Source: Syncephalis fuscata
Taxonomy: Eukaryota > Zoopagomycota > Zoopagomycetes > Zoopagales > Piptocephalidaceae
Assembly (NCBI GenBank): GCA_025786725.1
Contig: JAHLTZ010000016.1
Span: 62,001 to 126,000 of the forward strand
DNA length: 64,000 nt
Reading direction: 5' to 3'
Within the stretch, counting starts at the first letter, position 1, and each line of letters opens with the position of its first letter. Shown piece after piece: positions 49,487 through 58,350 of the stretch. A model generated the notes under the pieces. That model was not told the origin of the DNA, did no database searches, and worked only from the letters and a program-made list of their open reading frames with translations. The translations under genes were made by a program, and so were the position numbers.

Positions 49487-50795
49487 ATTGCTGTTACTTT
49501 ATATGTATATATACTGAAAAGAGAGAGCGAGAAGAGATGAAAAACGGCAACTACTAACAGGTAGAAACAAGTAGGTAAGTGGATAGATTACGATAAACAC
49601 AAGCTACTGCTGCGAATAAATTGAGAGTTTAGCAAGTAGACAAGATAAGCGACGCTGTTAACGTCACCACAAACGGAGATAGAAAAGGTAGAAGGGCAAG
49701 CTGCCGAATCTGTCGACGTGCCCGTATAGTCAAGTTCAAGGCGGTGCTGCATATGGGTAGCTCGGTGATACACGCTTGCTACTTGTTCTATGAAACACGC
49801 GTCATTCCGGTTCAACAAGCCACGCTGTAGCAAAAAGACTAAACTGGGACATACTTGAACTATATTTGATTGCTCTATATATCCTATTTGAATATTTAGA
49901 ATATAGCAAAGTATACTAGACAGTCAAATTATATCTAGCAGTGTCTTAAATGGCTTGTGAACCAATAGCACTGGCAGGTTATTTGTAAATAGCATCGGCT
50001 ATTGACTATTGTGTGTAACTCGCACAAATTGGTTGTAATAAACTTGTACAGATCCAGCTATGATGAAATAGCTACGTTGTTTAACACATGGTCCTTTACA
50101 TCATTACATCCTACAGACAATTATATAATCACATTGATTAGTCTATTAGTGTAGTATCTAGCAAACTGCTTTATATAAAGTTAAAGCTAAATAAACAATA
50201 TATAGTTATGCATGTCATTATACTTTTCCAAGTTTAAATAATGTATTTATCGAATAGACTGTTAATAAGTTAAAGTGATATTTGGTGTACAATAAATAAT
50301 ATTAGCTATTGTTATTATTACAAATAATCATTAATAATAATTTGAACAAAATAACGCGCCTAATAAATGACATTAAATATAATGATTAAATACAATATAA
50401 CTCGATCAATAACACTAAATTTAACGATACATACTAAATACATTTATTATAATAATGCTAATTGTTATAAATACAAACATATTGATATGTACATCATAAA
50501 CTTTACGTAAATAAATACCTCACTGTTAACAACAGTAGCCAGCTACCAATAATGCTTGCGAAAACACTCAAATAATGTCGTCATAATGATAATGGCGCAG
50601 AAATACATGCATTAACCGGCTATTATTCAACGTGTACCGGATAAACTTACCCACAGCAGCTAAAAATGTGCCAGCTGCATTAAGCTGCTCTAAAACTGAA
50701 GTAGCGTATAGATTTTGGCAAAAAATAAAAATTTACAGCTGTAGTAGACTAAAATAGTGTTGCAAAAAGACTAAAAGCCGCAGCAAAAGTGTACC
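49487..50795. other. intergenic, no gene seen
   Basis: Upstream of the epimerase to tRNA-Arg. AG-rich leader-like sequence close to the epimerase start, then AT-rich. No supported gene. Confidence 0.5.
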
Positions 50796-50868
50796 CGAGC
50801 TAGCCAGGACTCGAACCTGGAATTTTTCGATCCGAAGTCGAACGCCTTATCCATTAGGCCACAAGCCC
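50796..50868 (-). tRNA. tRNA-Arg(TCG)
   Basis: 73-nt cloverleaf on the minus strand. Acceptor GGGCTTG with CTAGCTC (one T-T mismatch, one G-T), D arm GCCT/AGGC, anticodon stem TTCGA/TCGAA with loop CTTCGGA (anticodon TCG), T arm CCAGG TTCGAGT CCTGG, discriminator G. No intron. Confidence 0.93.
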
Positions 50869-51539
50869 ACTTAAAAAATTATGGAATAAAGTAATAATGT
50901 TCCAAATTTAAAAATAATTACGCTTACAGCTTTAATTCTTAAATAATTATATTGCTATGGCCATATATATTATTTGGCATAATATTAGCAATGTTAAAGT
51001 AATAGGTAACGTGTAGTCATTTTTTAAATAATATTTGTCCTTTTTATGTATTTTTAAACTATCTGTTATAGATTGTCCATTAGTATCGTAAATCTTTATT
51101 ATTTGTATTGTTTATAAATATGTCTTATTCATATACTATTTGTTCATTTACAAGTAAATATACACCGATTACTACCATTGTTTAGTCTAAATGGCACATT
51201 TTATATGTTAATCTATATTATTTATTATTATTAATTAATTAACTACAAGTTATACCCATATAAATACATAGGGCAATGTTATATATTATTCATATATAGA
51301 TGGGTTTATTATAAAAAAAATCGCTAATCTATGACCACTATGCCAATCAAATAGATAGGCAGTCAGATAAGGCTGTGTAGAAACGTAGACTGTCAAGAGT
51401 TGTGAGGAATACGCCGCATGTGCCAGCACTTGAATTACATTATATTTCCAATTCTTTCCTTGACATCATTTCTTCATCTAACGTGAGCGTGGGCCTCCAA
51501 CTCGTCTACACTGTGCAACACCCTTCATCATGCATCTGT
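50869..51539. other. intergenic, no gene seen
   Basis: AT-rich upstream region of the Snf7 gene. Confidence 0.5.
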
Positions 51540-52543
51540 TTGGCCGAGCTCGAAACAAGCCCAATCCGCAAGAGGCGATTGTAAAGCTACGAGAGACTTT
51601 ACAGTTACTGCAGAAACGAGAAACCTTTTGCAGACAAAGATCGACAATGAAATCAAAGTTGCTCGGGCTAATGCCACCAAGAACAAACGAGGTAAGTCGT
51701 TGATAGTAATAATAGAGCGGGCTTTACAGCAAAATAGGCTACTACTTATGCGTGCTGTTGGTTACTGTGGCATACGATGATGAACAGTAGACTAAGCTAC
51801 AGTACATGCACTAATCTACCAATACTAACAAGATATACTGGTATTATTCATAACGCAGCGGCTCTGATGGCTTTGAAACGAAAGAAAAAGTACGAAGAGC
51901 AAATCGAACAGACAACAGGAGCACGAATGACGCTCGAAACGCAAGCTATGGCCATTGAAGGCGCCAACATTAATTTGGAGGCAATTAATGCCATGAAAGT
52001 GGGAGCCAAGGCAATTCGTGATATTCACGGCTCAATGTTAGCTACAAAAAAAGAAAAAGCTTTATTTGCGTGTATACTAACTAATATAATAACCATAATG
52101 ATCATGTATGGCTATTTAGGGGTATTGACGAAGTCGACAAGACTATGGATGATATTCGCGAGCAAATGGACTTGGCCAACGAAATATCTGGTGCTATTTC
52201 ACAGCCATTATCGTTTGGTACTGATTTAGATGAGGTCAGTATGAATACAGTGTTAATTAGAAGGCAATTATGCAATTGGGATAGATATGGATACTGACAT
52301 GTGCACCCATATTACAGGATGAACTAGCGGCTGAATTGGAGGCACTTGAACAAGAAGAACTAGATGAAAAACTATTGGGTGCCGAAGTACCGCCTATATT
52401 CATGCCAAATACACCGCAATTGAATACAGGTAGGCATTATATGCATAAATGGCTAGTAATTGGCTAATGCTGCGTGTTATACAGCGCAAGAGGAGGACCA
52501 CGATGCCGAATTGGAAAAACTGCGTGCAGAAATGGCCATGTAA
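51540..52543 (+). CDS. SNF7: ESCRT-III subunit Snf7/CHMP4 (probable 1-nt sequence error)
   Basis: Core ESCRT-III filament protein, driving inward budding at multivesicular bodies and membrane scission. Five exons: 51540-51691, 51859-52036, 52120-52234, 52318-52429, 52485-52543. Features: a basic, amphipathic N-terminus (MHLFGRARNKPNPQEAIVKL), long helices with LMALKRKKKYEEQIEQTTG and NINLEAINAMKVGAKAIRDIHG, an acidic C-terminal half (DELAAELEALEQEELDEKLLG) and a terminal helix ending EKLRAEMAM, which would form the MIM region. In exon 1 the run TTTT (51626-51629) must gain one base to keep RETFLQTKIDNEIK in frame. Intron 1 is unusually long for this window (167 nt), and intron 2 uses a weak GTTAGC donor. 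Confidence 0.92.
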
Positions 52544-52656
52544 TGACAAGACTAGCCTGCAAAACTACGGGTATATTATTGTTTAATAATAATAATAAAT
52601 TTATTATTGCTTCTGTACATAAATGTTACAATATCATTTAATTTATTTTAATAACA

Positions 52657-53938
52657 CTAACTATCCTTTTTATCATCTTTTACTACTACTACCAATGGAC
52701 CTGTTTCTACTGGAACAGTGACGCTGGTGTCGTTGTTGTTGTTGTTGTCGCTGCCACTTCTCGTTCCTTTTCTCGTTCTTGAATACTCATATACAGTGCA
52801 TTCTTTTGATGTTCACAAATAGCCGCTTTCTTTTGCTGCAATAAATACTTTATTAGCCGTGTATTTCAATCTACAAACCATAGCTACTTACTTGAATACT
52901 TAACTCTTTGGCTAAATCCATTCGCCGTAATTCAATCCAACCACGATGTCGTCGACATGTTTTACGCAGTTCTTGACAACAATCTGACTCTTGTTCAGCC
53001 TGTTGTTTATCTTTTTGCGTATTGCCATCATCATCATCATCATCATTAGCTAAAATTTCATCATCTGATGCAAGATAGACTTCATTGTAAAACCGCATTG
53101 ATCAGGCGATATAGTCATTGCATGTTCGATGCATTTCTCCAATCGATCCTGGTGTCGAGTGTTTGTTCCAAATTCAACTGTATTAACGCTGAACGAGCAG
53201 ATAGTTTCTCCAATGCTTGCTGTTCAATATCGTTGCCGAATGACTCAAGTTCCTCGTATGATTGCTCCTGTTTACGTATACGTCTTTGTAATAATGCCAC
53301 TCTGATACCACATATATCTGAACAATATTTTGAATTCTCTCTTGCTGCATGTGTACAACCAGTTCGACGACATTCTTTCCTCCACGATATTTGCAATCCT
53401 TTGGCTATCCAAATCTAAGTATATTACTAAATTGACTTTTCTTTACACTTACCGGCGCAGTGCGGACAATAATACTTGTCAAGAAACTCGGCCGTTGCTT
53501 CTTCAACATCGACACAGTCGCCATGAAACCATCGTGCACATCCATCGCATAGAATCATAAATCGCTGCTCTTCATAAACAAGTGCCTGACAAATACATAA
53601 AGGCTCGTCCATAGTTGATCCCGAAAAGCTGCCTGTCCCGTCCGAAGGCTGGCTAGTGCTTATACTGCTTGTTGGACCAGCACCATTATTAGCTGACTGA
53701 TTGGACGGATTATTACCACTGCCGTTGCCATTAGCAGGATTGCCTGTAGTGGTGGGTCCACCACGTCGCTTACGCGCTTTTGCATCGCCAGCAGCAGGTT
53801 TAGATCGCTTTGTCTAGCATATTTAATAAATCATAGACTAGATTACTTACGCGTTACTACTGCATGCACTTGATTGCTTACCTTGGTTGGCTTTGCTGGT
53901 ACCGTGCGTGTGTCCGTACTAATGGCACTATCACTCAT
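52657..53938 (-). CDS. SPP1: PHD-finger protein, Spp1/CFP1-like (two or three probable 1-nt sequence errors)
   Basis: Reader subunit of a Set1/COMPASS-type complex that binds H3K4 methyl marks. From 53938: basic Lys/Arg-rich N-terminus (KARKRRGGP), Asn/Gly/Ser-rich linker, then a PHD finger (LCICQALVYEEQRFMILCDGCARWFHGDCVDV..YYCPHCA). After it comes a short zinc motif WRKECRRTGCTHAARENSKYCSDICGI, matching the K.C....C....SKYCS..CG of Spp1, then coiled coil. The C-terminal segment CRRHRGWIELRRMDL also fits the family. The frame needs one extra base at about 53148-53149 and again at about 53089-53092. A third shift near 52750 would swap a stop at 52707 for a longer end at 52657; the end is therefore uncertain. 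Confidence 0.82.
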
Positions 53939-54067
53939 ATGGACGTTGATTATTAATAGTAGCTACAACAGCAACAATAACAATAGTAATAACAGTACAG
54001 TAATAAATATAGTCAACGGTAATAGAGGTCTTTATAGTTTATGGTGTGAAAGCAAGAAAGCAAATTA

Positions 54068-54416
54068 TTACGTATTTGTAGACGCTACAGTCGATGAGGT
54101 AGATACCGCTTCGTTTGTAGTCTCTTTCTTTTTATATGAGGCTTGTGTAGCGCCTATAAGTAAAGCAGCTACGGTAAATCCTTGTGCCAATACTCGGAGA
54201 CGCAGCATTTGGTTGCCCATCTTACGATTACCACGGCGAATATATACACTGGCTGCAATCAAGGCTGTACACGTCAAGCCTAGACCTATATACACGTTTA
54301 AACTATTGTCTATCTACTACTACTACCATTGTATTTAGTAACTTACCTCCAGCTACCACAGGCTGTTCTTTCACTCGATGTTTTAAATTCTCAAAAAAAG
54401 TGTAAGGACGTTCCAT
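54068..54416 (-). CDS. RCF1: HIG1-domain protein, Rcf1-like (probable 1-nt sequence error)
   Basis: Small inner-mitochondrial-membrane protein of the HIG1 family, which associates with respiratory complexes III and IV. Two exons: 54347-54416 (MERPYTFFENLKHRVKEQPVVAG) and 54068-about 54302. The second carries two membrane helices (YIGLGLTCTALIAASVYI and LAQGFTVAALLIGATQ) with the HIG1 loop RRGNRKMGNQMLRLRVLAQGF between them, then a Thr/Ser-rich tail. At the start of exon 2 the run AAA (54300-54302) needs one more base to join the frames. About 100 residues. Other HIG1 proteins cannot be excluded. Confidence 0.82.
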
Positions 54417-54616
54417 TGTTAAAAGTAAAAGCGTTGGGAATAGGAATGAGAGTGGAAAATGTTATTCTGTATAATAACTATTGTGCCATCGCTTGTACTG
54501 TTCCGTATTTACCCACAGATAAACTATAAACAACATATGCGGCTATATATTATCTTTATTATAATCGACTCGGTACAAGGCATATAGTTAACGAAGTGTG
54601 TCAATAGTCTGTAAAG

Positions 54617-55111
54617 CTATGGCAGTACCATGGATTTTGTAATCATTTGACGCGTAAGTTGTACCTCTGAACGTAGCTGTACCACGCCTGCTCGCCACAA
54701 GTCATGGTCCTTTTCTAGACCGGCAATCGGTGAACGGAATAGCACGTCAGCATCCGTAATGCCTGCCTCAGTAAGGTGTCGGAACTGTTGACGAAGCATA
54801 ACTTGTATGTTCTAATAGCAAATAAGTTTACCGTGTTATTAGCCATTGTTTGTTACCTCTAACAGCTGGTAATAACGGTCACATTGAGCCTCGATAGCTG
54901 TGGATAGCGTTTCAGTGCTATTCCTTCCTGTCGCTTCAATAGTATCTGTTTGGCCGTTTAGCATTTCTGTTACACTAACGGAAATCTGAAGTAATTCCAA
55001 AATACGCTGTATTATTGTTAGTTAAAATAAAGTATCGCTAGTATTACTAATTACCTGTTCAATAAGTTCTAGTGTTACTAGTCTTTTAGCAGTTGGTAGA
55101 CTATTATCCAT
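54617..55111 (-). CDS. MED11: Mediator subunit 11-like protein
   Basis: Three exons, 55055-55111, 54857-55006 and 54617-54811; 133 residues, all helical. It begins MDNSLPTAKRLVTLELIEQRILELLQ, matching the L..LE.IE..I..LL pattern of Med11, then a second helix with STAIEAQCDRYYQLLENIQVMLRQQFRHLTEAGI. Med11 pairs with Med22 in the Mediator head module that bridges activators to RNA polymerase II. Arranged head-to-head with the snRNP gene (218 bp between starts), so the promoter region is shared. Identification rests on helix pattern and size, so it is moderate. Confidence 0.65.
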
Positions 55112-55329
55112 GATAGGCGTGTTATTCCACTATTAATGGTATAGAAAGTAAAATAGAACAACAGCAATTGAATGACGAAAGAGATGTATTTAGTAGACAG
55201 CAGAATTAATAAAATTAATAAAAATACTAAATAATGTTAATAAATAATAATCATCGTAATAAGGTGGCGTCTTTATATTTTTCTGTTTTGCACAACTACC
55301 ACAGTTTTTGTAGATTTGCTTTGCTTACA

Positions 55330-56332
55330 ATGACGTCCACTGTTGCGCCTAATCAATCACTATATGTGGCCAATCTAAATATTCAAGTAAAAAAAGATGG
55401 TATGTTGTTTATTATTGAATTGTATGCGTTGCTAACGCGTCTTTGTATTAATTGCTAGAGATGAAGCGGGCTTTATATACGCTGTTTACTGCCTATGGCA
55501 GAATAGTAGATGTTGTTCATCAAAGATCCGATCGTATGCGTGGTGTAGCTTTTGTAATATTTCGTGATATTCAGTCGGCTACTACTGCATTGCGTGGTTT
55601 AAACGGATTTGTATTCTACGATCGTCCACTGGTTAGTAAACATCTGGTGTCATTGGCTAGTTAGTCAGTCGGCCAGTTGTCATCAGTGGCATTGATAATT
55701 GTTTATTTGCTAACAATAACGATTGTAGAAACTTCAATATGCAAAGCGTAAATCAAAGACAATTGCTCTACTGGAAGGTGAATATAATCTACTAGCAGGT
55801 GACAATGTAGTAGAAATGGACGAGGGTGAGTGACTGCATAATGTATATAATCAATGTATTTATTAGTTATTTAGATGAGGAAGAGATGGAACACGAAGGA
55901 TTCAATGAAAAGGGAAGCGATGATGGTAGGCTGATAAAATAGATTTATTTAAATATGTCTAAAATAGCATGATGCAATAGAAATGGAAGATGCCGAGTCA
56001 GAAGAATCTGACCATGAAGAAGACGATAAAGATGCTACGCCACATCATATTCTATTTGTACGTCGTTTGGCCAAGAATACTACACAGTCATTGTTGACTG
56101 AATTATTTAAAAAGTAAGTTAATTCAATCAAATTAATAGGATAGTATATTAATTATTTGATTCATAGACACGAAGGATTTAAAGAAGTACGCATGATCCC
56201 AAGTGGTACTGGTCGAGTCATGGCATTTGTTGAATATGCAACTTCTGCGCAGGCTAGTGTGGCCAAGGATGTAATGCACGGTCTGGCCAGGCATCGGGGC
56301 GGCCCATGAAGGTCACCTATGCCAAACGATAG
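55330..56332 (+). CDS. U1A/U2B''-type snRNP protein (probable 1-nt sequence error)
   Basis: Two-RRM spliceosomal protein binding stem-loops of U1 or U2 snRNA. Six exons: 55330-55399, 55459-55631, 55729-55825, 55875-55925, 55981-56113, 56168-56332. RRM1 holds LYVANLNIQVKKDEMKRALYTLF (RNP2) and RMRGVAFVIF (RNP1); it is followed by LKLQYAKRKSKTIA, the hallmark continuation in this family. An acidic linker precedes RRM2, with HHILFVRRLAKNTTQSLLTELF and GRVMAFVEYAT. The frame needs one base near 56285-56286 to give GQASGRPMKVTYAKR-stop at 56330-56332. Whether it serves U1, U2 or both cannot be told. Confidence 0.9.
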
Positions 56333-56532
56333 TTTTGCTGTAATTGTGGAGCCATGGGCTCAGAACCTTGCCTCAAAATAAGATTAAATACATGTCTTTA
56401 ATATTATGAATAGTGAATGGATTGCCAATCTATAATGATGATGCTAAATATACAGTAGTTGTAATAATACATTACGATATATTGTATAGATGAATTATTT
56501 AAGTTGATCTACGCTGTTTATTTAATATTGAG

Positions 56533-57329
56533 TTACATAGTGTTTATAAACAAAAGTGTTAATACGGTAGAAAATAAAACAGTAGACCAGAGCCATTGGT
56601 GGTAAATAGTCTGGATAGGTAACTGAAGTAGACCATGGGCAGCTGAAGACTCGCTGTTGCTTTTTGCGATGACTGCATTAGCGTCAAGATTGGATGGTTG
56701 TGTTGCTTTATTGTTTAGTTGTGTCTTTGTAGTGCTGTTGGTCGTGGTAAATGCTGCTTTTGTTGCTGTAGTGGGCTTTTTATTGCTGTTGTTATTACTA
56801 TTGTTATTACTGTTGTTATTACTGTTATTATTACTGTTGTTACCATTATCGGTATTGCCATCGCTTTTAGGCTGTACTGGATCTTTGAATGCAAAGGTTA
56901 CCGTACCTTCAACTGGTACATCGCCATCTGCATTGTCTACTAAAAAGCATGGAATTTGAGTGGTATTGGCTACTTTTGTTGGTGTTAGCTTGCCAATTAC
57001 GCAGTGGTTAATGGCTTGCCTGGAGGAGCTACACAAGAGTTGGGGCTGTCGTAGCGAATTTTAAATTGTGTTTTTTGATCTTCAGCTCGTCGATTGATCG
57101 CGTAGGAATAAACCTCAGAAGTTACAAGATACACTGCTTTAGGATATCCTTTAACTGTGGTATAGTTGTAGGCTGCATACTGGTAGATGTCGTTTAGACA
57201 GCCGCCAGAGAGAAGGTGAGGGCCTATTTTAATTTGAGAAAAGTTTGGCGCAGTACTTTCTTGAACTGTTTGTCCTTTAGTGCCAACAATGGCCAATACC
57301 AATAATATACAAACAATGTAAGGGAACAT
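56533..57329 (-). CDS. GPI-anchored secreted protein with Asn/Ser repeat (probable 1-nt sequence error)
   Basis: Cell-surface type protein, about 265 residues. Signal peptide MFPYIVCILLVLAIVGTKGQ; an ectodomain with Cys and possible N-glycosylation sites (NYTT, NTTQ), including GGCLNDIYQYAAYNYTTVKGYP; a run of SNNN units encoded by imperfect GTTATT-type repeats (56783-56850); then a Ser/Thr/Asn-rich stalk and a C-terminal hydrophobic tail (WLWSTVLFSTVLTLLFINTM) fit for GPI attachment. Two frames join at CC 57019-57020 if one base is added (P-P-G-Q-A-I-N-H-C). No family recognised. The start is the ATG just before the signal peptide; the longer upstream frame is AT-rich leader. Confidence 0.75.
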
Positions 57330-58350
57330 GCTAATGCAGGAATACGGAAATGCTAATGAGAAATGCTTCAAGAATATGCTTAAAGGTGAGTATGCTACGG
57401 GAAAGAAAAGAAAGTGCACCAAGGGATGACAATAGTTTGGCATAGCGGGTTTAGAAATTAGTGGCACGGCAAAGGATACACGCAAAGGTATAATGTAAAT
57501 ATGTCTATTTTTAGATAAATAGCATTTATAATAAAAGCTACAAATACCTGTATAATACTCGATTATCATAAAGGTATTATTTTGCACGCTCATATCCTCC
57601 ATCCAACTATATCGTTCATATTGTATACTGCTAGTATTATAGATCATTATAAGTTATACCAACTATACTCTATTCAGTATATGTTTCAATCCATTTTAAT
57701 TAATCCAGTTTGTGAGTTGTACACTCAGCCCAACAATTATTTATATTATTATACATTTTGATAGCTGCATGCTACTTTTAGGGATTGTACATTTATTGTT
57801 ATATATATATATTCGTTGCAGAGTCTGAATCATTGGTTTATTTTCTTTATTAAACTATCCATGCAATAGTAACGTATTGTTTTACAGCTACTCGCGCATA
57901 ACGACTAGTTAATACATATTAACAATGGATTACTAAATAGACTGAGCTACTTAGTATGTTGTTTATAATCAAAAAGTACAACTAATATAATGGAGCGTGA
58001 AAAGTATATTAGGTAGTGGTACATGTGCAACACGTTGCAAAGTATCTTATTAGTTTTAAAGTTTGCTAGTCACTGGATGCAAATCAATCATGGTCATAAA
58101 GTAGTAGGTTGATTACATATGATAAAAATAAATTGGCGTGTCTATTACTGAAAATTTGCATAGCTGAATCGATACAATCAAATGCAGAACTGGTAATGGA
58201 ATAATAAAATTTATTGATTAAAGGGGAGTAGACCGGGATATTGGCTGAGATTAGTATATGCCTGAATTAAACGGCAGTCGTCCAATAATCTTGATTTTTA
58301 AGTGTATATCTAGAATCTCTAGGACTAGCTGTCCAATTATGATTTCAATG
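57330..58350. other. intergenic: promoter of GPI protein and 3' region of the micro-exon gene
   Basis: No further gene. A (TA)n-type stretch sits near 57800. The last ~150 bp would be the 3' untranslated part of the micro-exon gene. Confidence 0.4.

Noticed and set aside
9985-57329. Genes with frame breaks as pseudogenes
   Set aside because: Each has one or two 1-nt gaps in short runs, with all splice sites and catalytic motifs intact, and many are single-copy essential-type genes; sequence error is the simpler reading.
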